The translations under genes were made by a program, and so were the position numbers. 32,095 nt of DNA from Bacteroidota bacterium (GTDB lineage: Bacteria; Bacteroidota; Bacteroidia; B-17B0; Aurantibacillaceae), in contig JADBXZ010000138.1 in assembly GCA_020403265.1 (NCBI GenBank), positions 1-32,095 of the forward strand. The letters are read 5' to 3'. Below the pieces are notes generated by a model. The model was not told where the DNA came from, made no database searches, and was given only the letters and a program-made list of their open reading frames with translations. This document shows, in pieces, positions 7,882 to 16,473 of the stretch (position 1 is its first letter; each line of letters opens with the position of its first letter).

Positions 7882-8979
7882 GTGGCTGACATTTTTGTTA
7901 TATTTTATGTCTGTAACTTCCATTTTTAACCAAGTCCAATCTTTATCGTCAAGTTTCCAAGTGGAAGTCATTTTTGCAGGAACTTTTATTCCTTTAAATG
8001 TTTTATAGTCCGATATGTTCATTTCCCAATTGTATCTTTTAGCATCCGTTTCGTTGCCTTTATATCGTAAAGCTGAGAATTTAGTAACATCACCAATTGA
8101 GTTAAAATAGAAAGTACCACTTCCCGAAGTTCCTTTGTAGGTCATTGTTGCCTTTGCTGTATGCTCATCTAATTGTTCCCAAGTAATGTATGGACTCAAA
8201 GCCAATGAAGGAAACCAAACCATTTCACCCAGATAACGTTGCAACGTGCCTTCATCCAATTTCGCGCCACGCTCATTAACAATATTGAATAAAGAATTCA
8301 GTTTTATCAACATTTCACCCTTACCATTTACAAACTTGTCTCGTCCCTGAAAACTCAACAAATTATTCATTTTTACATCTACCGACCAAATAAAAGCAGG
8401 ATTGTCAATAGCAGTATATTGGATTGCTGTTGCAGTCATCCAATTGTCTTGCTCTGGTTTCATTTGTATTTCAGCGATTTGACTGACTTTGCCGTAACTT
8501 ATAAAAGGCTTTCCTATTACGCCTGAATTTCTCATCCATTTTTTTACAGGCTCGGGTAAAATGGTTAAATCACTTTCATTTAAAGGTTTGTTTTCTGTAC
8601 TGACATTTTTATTAAGCAACTGTGTCGTCTCTTGCTGAATGATTTTCTGAAAGTTATAATAGCCAAATGAATCTATTGAAACAGCCAAAATGATAATATT
8701 GGGTATAGTTCCGAACTTTGCGTCTTTCCAAAAAAATATAATAAGCACTTGTGAAAGTATTGCTGCAATAAGTCCTATTAGCCAAGCATATTTGGAATTT
8801 AATAAGTATAATGCACCATACGTTAAAAATAGGAATGTTAAAGTCAGCCAAACAATTCCTAGTGTTTTTGAAATCGGAAGTGTCAACTCTTTTACTTCTC
8901 TCAACTCAAATCCTTTGACAAATCCAAGCAAGTGGATTAGTCCGTGAAGTAGTACAATTATTAAAAATGCAATTTTCAT
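7879..8979 (-). CDS. DUF6544-like membrane protein
   Basis: A 366-residue protein. The N-terminal part has four predicted membrane segments (about 3-20, 38-60, 66-86, 90-110). The rest is a soluble domain beginning LPEPVKKWMRNSGVIGKP, with conserved stretches FIWSVDVKMN, GRDKFVNGKGEMLIKL and GEMVWFPSLALSPYITWEQLD. I recognise these as the DUF6544/DUF6920 type; no biochemical function is known to me. The stop codon is the TTA of the left boundary (7879-7881) and the start is 39 bp inside the right boundary, so it is the only gene of its unit. Confidence 0.65.
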   Translation of the reverse strand: MKIAFLIIVLLHGLIHLLGFVKGFELREVKELTLPISKTLGIVWLTLTFLFLTYGALYLLNSKYAWLIGLIAAILSQVLIIFFWKDAKFGTIPNIIILAVSIDSFGYYNFQKIIQQETTQLLNKNVSTENKPLNESDLTILPEPVKKWMRNSGVIGKPFISYGKVSQIAEIQMKPEQDNWMTATAIQYTAIDNPAFIWSVDVKMNNLLSFQGRDKFVNGKGEMLIKLNSLFNIVNERGAKLDEGTLQRYLGEMVWFPSLALSPYITWEQLDEHTAKATMTYKGTSGSGTFYFNSIGDVTKFSALRYKGNETDAKRYNWEMNISDYKTFKGIKVPAKMTSTWKLDDKDWTWLKMEVTDIKYNKNVSH

Positions 8980-9014
8980 TTTCGTCTGTTATTCGTGCGT
9001 TTTATGCTAGCCTG

Positions 9015-9138
9015 TAACGGTTTGCAGATTTGCGATATGGTGAACCTAGTAACAGTGTTTTTCATTTTACCTCAAATGTTTTTTTGAAGCAGAATGTATC
9101 TTTTACCACTAAACCCGCCATATCCGCAAATGTGCTGT
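9015..9138. repeat. Repeat R5, interrupted by intron-like fragment
   Basis: Left TAACGGTTTGCAGATTTGCGATATGG pairs with right CCATATCCGCAAATGTGCTGT. The repeat breaks after TGCTGT at 9138, exactly the same position as in R4a, and GTGCGCCC follows. The middle lacks the strong GC palindromes of other copies. Confidence 0.7.
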
Positions 9139-9453
9139 GTGCGCCCAGCATGGGCGAAGGTATCGAAAGATACCGAACTATTCCAGAGAGTGCAAGACTC
9201 TCATTGGCGAGTAGGCGAAGCCAATGAGCAAGTCGCAAGGTGGTTGGCCGTTAGGCAAGCACTGAAGGAAGCGAGACTGCAACTCCGGTGCTGACGAACA
9301 GAGATGATATACCGAGGCTGAAAGAAGTGGATAAGTGAGAACATCTTCACAACATCCTTGGCCAACAAACTTCACGCCTTTGCCGGTGTTCGTCACCGGC
9401 AAATACCTTTATCGTCACATATCGTATTTCCAAGTGCACGATGCGATTGAAGC
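9139..9453 (+). ncRNA. Group II intron-like 5' fragment, copy 2
   Basis: Nearly identical to copy 1. The GNRA-capped stem here is perfect (GGTATC-GAAA-GATACC), and the hairpin TTTGCCGGTG (9379-9388) / CACCGGCAAA (9394-9403) is also perfect. Similarity to copies 1 and 3 ends at GATTGAAGC (9453). No maturase gene follows. Confidence 0.5.
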
Positions 9454-9495
9454 CCCGCGCTTTCGCATCGTCCCCTGTGGGAGACGATGCGGGGC
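9452..9495. other. Strong GC hairpin
   Basis: GCCCC (9452-9456) pairs with GGGGC (9491-9495), and inside it GCATCGTC (9465-9472) pairs with GACGATGC (9483-9490), leaving a CCCCTGTGGG-type loop that can pair further. It begins where similarity to the intron-like element stops. It could be a dispersed palindrome or a terminator lacking a T tract. The following stretch, to 9755, shows no gene. Confidence 0.5.
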
Positions 9496-9755
9496 GAGCG
9501 GGACCTACCTTTTGAGACAAAGTTGTCGACCGCCAATAATCTCATCCCCAATTAACCTCTCAAGACTTTTGTCCTAAAGTGTGTGCTATATTTTCCTATA
9601 TTTATTCCAGATTACGCATTAGATGATATTGATAACTTTTTTCTTCCAGAGAATCAACGACTTAGGTTCTAATGCATAGCATTAGAAAGGTTTAGAATAA
9701 AACTTGATGCAAGGCGTTCATTTTCACCGATTTACAGGATGATTGAAATTCTCTA

Positions 9756-10880
9756 ATGCATAATCTGGGTTTATCTAGTCAATTAGCCATGCTAGAGAAA
9801 ATAAAAGACATTTTACTTGCGGAAGTTGCCCCTGAGGCGATTCTAATTATCGATAGCACGAGCAAAATATTGTATGTCAATGCCGCTTTTGAACAACTGT
9901 TTGGCTACACGCGTGAAGAGGCGATCGGGAGCAATATTTCCATCATTCAATCCAAAGAATTGGCGAGTGCTCATGTTATTGGCTTAAATCGATATTTAAA
10001 AACCGGAGTCAAAAAACTTGACTGGCAGTCAACTCGAACGAGGGGTCTCTCAAAACATAAAACTGACTTTCCGATAGAAATCCGTTTCAGTCATGTGAGA
10101 GTCGATGGTAGCGACTACTTTGCTGCTTTTATCAAAGATATAACGGGCATTGTTGCTCAGGAAAAACAGATTAGTTCTCAAAATGAAGAACTCAAAAAGA
10201 AGAACCAAGAGCTCGACAATTTTGCTTACAGAGTTTCACACGATTTGAGAGCACCTTTGCTTTCTGTTTTGGGGCTTGTGAATGTCTATCGATTAAGCGA
10301 TGATCGTGAGCAACAGAAGTCTATCATCAACAAAATTGAAAAAAGCGTGGAGAAATTAGATCTGTTTATTAAACAGATTATCAATTTATCAAAAAATGAA
10401 CGGATTGAACCAACTTTTCAAGAGGTAAATATGGCTGACTTGTTTCACGAGGTACTGGAAGATCTTGGCTACATGGATGCTTTTGAGAATATTGAAAAAA
10501 GAGTGAATGTTCTGGTGAAGGCTCCCCTATTGATAGACGGCTTTCGATTGAAAATGATTTGCATGAACTTGATTTCAAACGCTATCCGCTACCACAACCA
10601 GTATGTTGAAAATCCCTACGTTTCTCTTACGACCGAGCAAACCGACAAAAACCTTCATCTCAAAGTAACAGACAATGGCATCGGCATGTCAAAAGAAACA
10701 CGCGAGAAAATTTTCGACATGTACTATCGCGGCAGCGATCGCTCCAGTGGATCGGGCCTGGGCATGTACATTGTCAAAGAGATGGTAACAAGACTGGGAG
10801 GCCAGATCACCATAGAATCTGAATTAGGCAAAGGCTCTTCCATAGAAATAACTGTTCCGCTACGGCTTGCTAATCCCTAG
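9756..10880 (+). CDS. PAS-domain sensor histidine kinase
   Basis: A 374-residue cytosolic kinase: PAS/PAC at about 18-132, a short coiled coil (134-155), HisKA with H box YRVSHDLRAPLLS (H162), then the ATPase domain with N box MNLISNAIRYH (N275), G1 VTDNGIGM (304-311) and G2 GSGLGMYIV (332-340). All catalytic motifs are present, so it should be active; no response regulator is adjacent. A second possible start is Met12. It is on the plus strand, opposite to most cargo genes, and lies between two intron-like fragments (9139-9453 and 11038-11118). The start region CTAATGCATAATCTGGGTTTA closely resembles 201-221. Confidence 0.88.
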   Translation: MHNLGLSSQLAMLEKIKDILLAEVAPEAILIIDSTSKILYVNAAFEQLFGYTREEAIGSNISIIQSKELASAHVIGLNRYLKTGVKKLDWQSTRTRGLSKHKTDFPIEIRFSHVRVDGSDYFAAFIKDITGIVAQEKQISSQNEELKKKNQELDNFAYRVSHDLRAPLLSVLGLVNVYRLSDDREQQKSIINKIEKSVEKLDLFIKQIINLSKNERIEPTFQEVNMADLFHEVLEDLGYMDAFENIEKRVNVLVKAPLLIDGFRLKMICMNLISNAIRYHNQYVENPYVSLTTEQTDKNLHLKVTDNGIGMSKETREKIFDMYYRGSDRSSGSGLGMYIVKEMVTRLGGQITIESELGKGSSIEITVPLRLANP

Positions 10881-11037
10881 CTGCGATTATTGCAAATTTT
10901 CGTTTTTTTGCCACTCACCATCCTGACCCATAGTACTTTAGGGAAAATTGCCATCAGATAGCTGATTCAAGAAAGATTCCATCGTGGCGGTCAGAGGTTT
11001 CATAGGTAAGTTCAAAATACTTTGCGTAAGCATTTCT

Positions 11038-11118
11038 CACGCCTTTGCCGGTGTTCTTCACCGGCAAATACCTTTATCGTCAAGTATCGTATTTGCAAGT
11101 GCACGATGCGATTGAAGC
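11038..11118 (+). ncRNA. Intron-like element, 3'-only copy 3
   Basis: It shares only the terminal 80 or so bases with copies 1 and 2, from CACGCC to GATTGAAGC, including the perfect hairpin TTTGCCGGTG (11044-11053) / CACCGGCAAA (11059-11068). Like copy 1 it abuts the left edge of a type-1 repeat (R6) through GAAGCTG. The preceding bases 10881-11037 hold nothing recognisable. Confidence 0.45.
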
Positions 11119-11121
11119 TGC

Positions 11122-11267
11122 CAACGTTTTGCAGCTACCCGAAGGGCGGGACTTTTACCACAAAACTTGATTTGAAATCCGCCAGCTCGCGGATTGATGC
11201 GGAGAACCATCCCGATGCATCGGGATCTGCGGAGCACTGAACCGCCACTTTTGCCAAACCCGTGTTA
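11122..11267. repeat. Integron-attC-like repeat R6 (chimeric arms)
   Basis: Left CAACGTTTTGCAGCTACCCGAAGGGCGGG belongs to the 'ACCC' arm class, whereas right CCGCCACTTTTGCCAAACCCGTGTTA belongs to the R8 class. The arms therefore pair only in their outer and innermost parts. The interior holds the nested palindromes ATCCGCCAGCTCGCGGAT (one mismatch) and ATCCCGATGCATCGGGAT. Confidence 0.8.
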
Positions 11268-11277
11268 GTAGTAGTTG

Positions 11278-12763
11278 TTATTTCATTTCAATATTTAATA
11301 TTCCTTCTCCGTCTTTTCCTAAAAATTTCGTAAGTACTTCTGCAAAGGCTTCTGTTCCGTTGTCGCTGTTTGTAAAAATTAAGAGTGCTTGTTTGGTTTT
11401 TGGAATAATAAAGGTGATAGTATGAACACCTATGTCGTCACCACCGTGAACAAGAGCGAAGTATTTGTTTTCGTTTATGTTTTCATCTATCCACCACCCT
11501 AAGCCGAAATGCTTGTAATCATTAATCCTAACTTGGTCAGCTACCATCTCTTTATATATTTTGTCAGACAAGCCAGCACCATTTAATATATGAACCAAAA
11601 ATTTACAATAGTCTTCAACTGTCGTCAGTAAATTGTCTGCTGCGTTGGCAGTTTTGTTTTTATCGGTTTTATAAAGTTCCCCTTTTTCATTATGCCACAT
11701 TGCAAATCTTGTTGAGTCCATTTTATCGTCCCAAATAAATTTGGTGTCTTTCATTTTTAAAGGTTTATAAATCAATTCACTTGCTAATTCCTCTAATGAC
11801 TTCTTAAATTTCTTTTCTAATGCTTTTCGCAAGTATTCATATCCTTCACCCGAATATTGATATTTTGTACCAGGCTCAAATTCAAAAGATAATTTACCGT
11901 CTTCATTATTTCCTCTCCAATTTGGAAAACCTGTTTGATGGCTTAATATAATTCTTGTAGTTAATAATTTGGCTCGTGGGTCGTTCGCAACATCAGGGTC
12001 GGTATAATATTTATAAATAGGTTCGTCTAAATCCCAATTCCCTGCATTTATAATTTTAAGGCAACAATAGCTGTAATTGGTTTTGTCATTGATGCAACAT
12101 TCCATATTGTATTTATTGGTGCTAGTTTATTTGTCTGTAACTCTCCAAACACACTTATTTGCTCAATTTTGCCATCTTTAACGAAACCAATTCCCAATGC
12201 AGGAATATGTTTTTGTTTTAGCCATATTTCCGTTTCGTTTTTGTCAGTAAACAAAAGTTCTTGATTAAAAGGCTTCTCAAAATCTCTATGGTCGTAGCTT
12301 AAACCTTTTGATAGTTTAAAATTTCCATTTTCTAGAATCCAGACGTGCGTAAATTTAGCAATGCTGGTGAGGTATTCAGATTTATCATCTTCAATTGCAT
12401 AAAAGTTATGAATTCCTGTTTGAATAGCACCATACAAAATCCCATTTTTTTCTAAAGGATAAACTTCCATTTTATTTTCGGCTAATTCTCTTTTGGGCTT
12501 GTATGGTAATTGGCAAAGTCCGTTTTTAATGCCAGTAATAAATTCGGTTTTTGAATTTGTAATTCCTGATTGGTCGTGATAGAACTCAAAATTCTCACTG
12601 ACAAGATTTTCAAATTGCTTGATGTCGCAGTTGTTAAACCCAAGATTAAAAAGAAGGCTGTCTTTTTCTTTGATGGTTTTGTACAATGTTGAAGTTTTAT
12701 CAACCTGTCCAAATGTTGTCAAACTTGATATTACCAAAAGAAAAAAAATATTTGTCTTGTCAT
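11278..12763 (-). pseudogene. Serine hydrolase (beta-lactamase class C-like), two frameshifts
   Basis: The full reading needs two corrections. One is near 12741-12748, where a run of eight A (T on the coding strand) would need nine to join ATG at 12763 (MTRQIFFFLLVISSLTTFG, a good signal peptide) to the body. The other is near 12055, where TTATAAAT would need one more base (TTAATAAAT) to join VALKL to INAGNWDLDEP. The N-terminal third resembles an NTF2/DUF4440-like domain (FENLVSENFEFYHDQSG). The rest is a penicillin-binding/esterase domain with SMTK (SxxK nucleophile motif) in NVASMTKPITAIVAL, Y-x-N-type GEGYEYLRKALE and a C-terminal HGGDDIG motif. It could be a decayed gene or carry base-calling errors in homopolymers. 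It is the sole gene of its unit. Confidence 0.75.
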
Positions 12764-12801
12764 TTTTTGTTTGTTATCTGTTGTCTTGCTACAATTACTG
12801 C

Positions 12802-12948
12802 CAACGTTTTGCAGCTACCCGAAGAGCGGGATTTTTGCCACAAAACTTAATTTGAAATCCGCCAGCTGGCGGATTGATGCGGAGAACCATCCCGATGCAT
12901 CGGGATCTGCGGGACAACCGAACCGCCACTTTTGCCAAACCCGTGTTA
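12802..12948. repeat. Integron-attC-like repeat R7 (chimeric arms)
   Basis: It has the same chimeric composition as R6: left 'ACCC' arm, right CCGCCACTTTTGCCAAACCCGTGTTA arm, with the perfect palindromes ATCCGCCAGCTGGCGGAT and ATCCCGATGCATCGGGAT inside. It separates the serine hydrolase from the alpha/beta hydrolase. Confidence 0.85.
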
Positions 12949-12964
12949 GCGGTTCGTTCTTGTA

Positions 12965-13840
12965 TCATCGGTTATTATTAATCAAATACTCTTGAAAGTC
13001 CTTTAAAAACAAATCAGGACATTCAATGTATGGTGTATGTCCGATTTTATATTTTATAAGTCTGTAATTATTAAATTTTTCTATCGCTTTTTTATTTCTA
13101 TCAAACTGAACGAACTTGTCATTCATGCCCCAAGTGAATAAAACAGGGCAATTTACGGTTTCTATTAGCGGGCGCAGGTCTTCTTCAGCTTGTTTGAAGC
13201 TTGTCCAGCCCTGCACTAATATTGGTGCTAACCTATACGCATCTTTCACAATTTCATTTTTTCTAACTAAAGCAGTTTCGCTTGTCAATACTTTGTTGTA
13301 GTATTTTGAAAACTTATCTTGGAAATTTGCCTTCTTGTCTACCCCATTTTGGAAAAAGTGTATCATATAATTTAAAAACAATGGGGCAAGCCATCCTTTT
13401 TTGTCAAGACCAGCAGGATTAGCTAAAACCAACATTCTAATGTTAGCGTTATTAGATGCTATTCTTATTGCGGTTGCTCCTCCAATAGAATTGCCAATAA
13501 TGATTAAGTTTTTCAAATCAAGTTTCTTGATGAACTCATCCGTTATTTTCGCAAAATATGTTGAAGAAATAGTCTGATTAGGATTGTCTGATATGCCTTG
13601 ACCAGGAAAATCAATGCTAATTATCCTGAAATTATTATGAGGCAAACTGTAAAGAGATAGAAAGTCTTTTGAGCTATGCCCCAAAGCATGTAAACATAGG
13701 ACAACTTGTCCAGAGCCTTCATCTTTATACGCTATTTTCAGATTTTCTATTTCTACAAATTTGTCGGCAATAGACGGCAGCGTTTGTGCTTTTACATTCA
13801 TTGTGGAAAGTATTATTGGTATGAGTAATTGTATTCGCAT
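12965..13840 (-). CDS. Exported alpha/beta hydrolase
   Basis: A 291-residue hydrolase with a signal peptide (residues 1-18, VKAQ). The oxyanion-hole region is HALGHSS (51-57), the nucleophile elbow is GNSIGG (S118), the acid is in TWGMNDKFV (Asp near 246), and the catalytic His is in KIGHTPY near 272. The fold is that of esterases, lipases and C-C bond hydrolases; the substrate cannot be told. It is the only gene of its unit: the stop is 20 bp from the left boundary and the start 52 bp from the right one. Confidence 0.85.
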   Translation of the reverse strand: MRIQLLIPIILSTMNVKAQTLPSIADKFVEIENLKIAYKDEGSGQVVLCLHALGHSSKDFLSLYSLPHNNFRIISIDFPGQGISDNPNQTISSTYFAKITDEFIKKLDLKNLIIIGNSIGGATAIRIASNNANIRMLVLANPAGLDKKGWLAPLFLNYMIHFFQNGVDKKANFQDKFSKYYNKVLTSETALVRKNEIVKDAYRLAPILVQGWTSFKQAEEDLRPLIETVNCPVLFTWGMNDKFVQFDRNKKAIEKFNNYRLIKYKIGHTPYIECPDLFLKDFQEYLINNNR

Positions 13841-13888
13841 CTAAATATTTTCTTTTGGTGAAATATTTTTGTCGTTTAGAATGGCCGC

Positions 13889-14014
13889 TAATGTTTTTGC
13901 GCTTTGCGAAGGTGGCGATTTTTACCACGAATGTTCATACGAAGCACACGCTTTAAATTTACGAAAAACTGTCATACGAAGCACTGAACCGCCACTTTTG
14001 CCAAACCGCTATTA
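13889..14014. repeat. Integron-attC-like repeat R8 (matched arms)
   Basis: Left TAATGTTTTTGCGCTTTGCGAAGGTGGCG pairs well with right CCGCCACTTTTGCCAAACCGCTATTA. It shows that the CCGCCACTTTTGCCAAA right arm has its own matched left arm, so R6, R7, R11 and R17 are hybrids. Both outer edges carry A/T substitutions in AAC/GTT (AAT and ATT). The 14015-14199 stretch after it holds no gene. Confidence 0.8.
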
Positions 14015-14199
14015 GCAGATGCCCTTCTGTCTGTCCGCTGTGGTATATGTTCAGGCTTGTTGTCAGTCGTGCGGTAGGAAAATAAATTTGTAAAGAAGGA
14101 AGGGTTGATTTTTGGGTGGAGAAAAAATACTGTCTTGAAAACTTTGGTTGAAGCGTTGGCTTGTTGAGGTTTTTAAGAGTGTATTTTTTGTGGGAAGGT

Positions 14200-14817
14200 T
14201 TATCTCCTCACTAATTTAAAAGCAATGTCTCTGCCATGTCCTTGCATGATTGCAAGGTTTATCCAACTGAAAGCAAATTTTTCAAGCAACTCAACTTTGT
14301 CGTCTCCGCCAAAGTCGTAACACAAAGCAAAGCCAATGTCTTTTGACAATTGTTCAGCAACTTGTTTGGCTTGGTTGTCGTCACCGGCACAAAACATATC
14401 AATGTCTTCATTATTGTAAATGGGATTTAACATATTTTCAAAACCTGTCGAGTTGAAACATTTTACAACGGCATTGGATTTTGTAATTGCTTTAATAGCA
14501 TGATAGGCTGTCGGGTAATTGTCAGGTTTTACACGAATTGAGTTTGTTGCATCAATAATTGTCTTGCCTTCAATGTTTCCAAGTTGAGGAATAATTTGTA
14601 ACACCGCATCGGGTGGAGTAGTAACAATAATTACGTCTGATTGCTTCACGGCATTTTCAATTGCTGCAAAACGGTCTTCACCTATTTTGGTTGCAAGCCG
14701 AATTGACTTTTCACTTAATGGAAATTTTGCTCCCATTAATACTGTGTGTCCTGCCTTTATTAATTGCTGTGCTAAAGCACCGCCAACGTTTCCGGTTCCT
14801 ATAATTACTATTTTCAT
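14200..14817 (-). CDS. NAD(P)-binding oxidoreductase, COG2085/F420-dependent reductase-like
   Basis: A 205-residue Rossmann-fold protein. The nucleotide-binding loop is VIIGTGNVGGALA (4-16), followed by the second strand HTVLMGAKFPLS and the motif DVIIVTTPPDAV. The conserved VKCFNSTGFENM fits the catalytic region of NADPH:F420 oxidoreductase-like proteins (COG2085), which in Bacteroidota probably use NADP without F420. It lies 18 bp downstream of the bestrophin gene on the same strand and is the last gene of a four-gene minus-strand run. Confidence 0.8.
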   Translation of the reverse strand: MKIVIIGTGNVGGALAQQLIKAGHTVLMGAKFPLSEKSIRLATKIGEDRFAAIENAVKQSDVIIVTTPPDAVLQIIPQLGNIEGKTIIDATNSIRVKPDNYPTAYHAIKAITKSNAVVKCFNSTGFENMLNPIYNNEDIDMFCAGDDNQAKQVAEQLSKDIGFALCYDFGGDDKVELLEKFAFSWINLAIMQGHGRDIAFKLVRR

Positions 14818-14835
14818 TTTTTCTCGTTTAAATTT

Positions 14836-15771
14836 CTAGAACAAAAACCCTTTTTCAGGTTCTAACTTTGTTGGTAATTCTGCTTCTCCCAACATTTCTT
14901 TTAAATCCCTTTCTATTGTGTTACACATTGCTGTCATTGGAATGTCGGTAATTTTGTTTTCAAAACGGTCTTCGTTTACTTCTCCTACTTTTCCTATTGA
15001 TGCAAAAACAAAGGTAACAATGATTGAAATTGGTATCATCATAAAATCAATACCCAATTTAGTAAAGTCACCAATCAGCGAAAAAGGAAGCATAACAGTA
15101 AAAACATACAAAAAAACTCTTGTATAGTAGTCATATTGACGAAGCAGTGGCGTATTTTTAATTCTTTCGCAAGCCCCTTGGAAATTATTAAACCCAGCAA
15201 GAGTAGGTTCTATGCTGATATTGTCAAATGCACCCAAAATTTCGTCTTTTATTCCTTCTTTAACTCTAACACCTTGCTGTAACAATAGAATGTTGGGCGG
15301 ATTTATTTTTGATTTTAGTTTTGAAAATTCATCTTCTAAAAGCAAGTGTTTGAATTCGTCAATATCGGTTTGTTTGCGAAGGTGTAACCTCAAGGTGTGT
15401 GCAAATGTAATTTGTCTATAAACCATTTCCTTTTTATAGGCACTTACCTTTTCTGGTGTTGACTTTCCTATGGCAATGGCATTGTCTGCATTGGCAATAA
15501 TTTGTCTTGCAAAAATTCTACTGTTATTGATTATACTTGCCCACAAAGTTTTTGCTTCCCACCATCGGGAATATGAACTGTTATTTCTGAACGCAATAAA
15601 AATTGCTAATGCACTTCCCAAAATTCCTGAAATTGTAAATGGTAAAGTAATTTGAAAAAGATTGTATTTATGCAAAGCATAAACAACAACGGAAATTAGC
15701 GTTGCAGTTATCATTTCAGTTTGCACATACTGAACAACTTTTAGAGGATTAAAATTTCGCTTTAATATCAT
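14836..15771 (-). CDS. Bestrophin-family anion channel (YneE-like)
   Basis: A 311-residue membrane protein with segments near 22-40, 42-60, 205-222 and 228-248. The bestrophin signature is clear: FRNNSSYSRWWEAKTLWASIINNSRIFARQI (60-90), plus LPFSLIGDFTKLGIDFMMIPI and the EVNEDRFENKITDIPMTAMC segment near the C-terminus. Bacterial bestrophins form pentameric ion channels in the inner membrane. It starts 5 bp downstream of the preceding beta-barrel gene's stop, so they are co-transcribed. Confidence 0.88.
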   Translation of the reverse strand: MILKRNFNPLKVVQYVQTEMITATLISVVVYALHKYNLFQITLPFTISGILGSALAIFIAFRNNSSYSRWWEAKTLWASIINNSRIFARQIIANADNAIAIGKSTPEKVSAYKKEMVYRQITFAHTLRLHLRKQTDIDEFKHLLLEDEFSKLKSKINPPNILLLQQGVRVKEGIKDEILGAFDNISIEPTLAGFNNFQGACERIKNTPLLRQYDYYTRVFLYVFTVMLPFSLIGDFTKLGIDFMMIPISIIVTFVFASIGKVGEVNEDRFENKITDIPMTAMCNTIERDLKEMLGEAELPTKLEPEKGFLF

Positions 15772-15775
15772 AATG

Positions 15776-16423
15776 CTAAAATTCGTGTCTTAGAAAACCG
15801 CCAATGTTGTTGGTGTTAGTAAAGGTTTTATTTCCTGTTTCATTAAAATCTGCTCCTGCTCCAAATTGCCAATCCTTAATTTTTAATCCTAACCTTACTC
15901 GTTGGGTGAGGTTGAAATATTCGGTATTGTTTGTTGGAAAAGCATTTACTAATTCTAATTGAGTAAATAGATTTAGTTTTTCAGTAAGTTTTGGTTCGTA
16001 TCGTGAAAGCACAAATACATCAATGTTTGGGTCTTTTAATGTTTCACAAACCACCCAACTGAAAAATGTAAAATCATTTTTGCGATGAAAAAATTGAATA
16101 CCTGCTTTTGGATAAACTCCCCAACCTAACAATTGCACAACAGCAACAGGTGCAAATCCTTTCAATTTTGGATGATTGTATGAAATTGCTTCTGTAAATC
16201 CGAACTGAGGCAAATAAGTTTTAGATGTCATGCGGTAATCAACGCTTGCTCGATTACGGTTAAAAAAAAGCCAATTACTGTTTTCTTTCTGTTTGTTTTT
16301 AAAATACTTAAAGAACATCACATCAATTGTCAATTTCTGATACCCAGCAAAAATCTCGACAGGGATTTGGGCTTGTGCCATACCCGAAAGGAAAACAAAT
16401 ACGATAATTAAAGATTGCTTCAT
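15776..16423 (-). CDS. Predicted outer-membrane beta-barrel protein
   Basis: A 215-residue protein with a signal peptide (1-18, MAQAQ). It consists of alternating amphipathic strands such as VEIFAGYQKLTIDVMFFKYF and LNLFTQLELVNAFP, and ends in a phenylalanine (LRHEF), the usual terminal signature of outer-membrane barrels. No named family is recognised. It lies 50 bp downstream of the DJ-1/PfpI gene, with an inverted repeat between them, and 5 bp upstream of the bestrophin gene. Confidence 0.6.
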   Translation of the reverse strand: MKQSLIIVFVFLSGMAQAQIPVEIFAGYQKLTIDVMFFKYFKNKQKENSNWLFFNRNRASVDYRMTSKTYLPQFGFTEAISYNHPKLKGFAPVAVVQLLGWGVYPKAGIQFFHRKNDFTFFSWVVCETLKDPNIDVFVLSRYEPKLTEKLNLFTQLELVNAFPTNNTEYFNLTQRVRLGLKIKDWQFGAGADFNETGNKTFTNTNNIGGFLRHEF

Positions 16424-16437
16424 ACAATGAGAAATAT

Positions 16438-16466
16438 AAATAGGTGTTGCAAAGCCACACCTATTT
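16438..16466. terminator. Intergenic hairpin after DJ-1/PfpI gene
   Basis: A perfect 10-bp inverted repeat (AAATAGGTGT / ACACCTATTT) with a 9-nt loop lies in the 50-bp gap between two minus-strand genes. The T tract downstream on the minus strand is poor, so it may attenuate rather than terminate. Confidence 0.4.
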
Positions 16467-16473
16467 ATTGAAT

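Noticed and set aside
9452-9495. Domain V of a group II intron.
   Set aside because: The hairpin lacks the AGC triad and typical bulge, and is found after copy 2 only.
12771-12995. Plus-strand frames over repeats (also 11022-11240, 21400-21460, 26202-26438) giving similar small peptides.
   Set aside because: They are translations of the shared repeat sequence, not conserved genes; stops and frames differ between copies.
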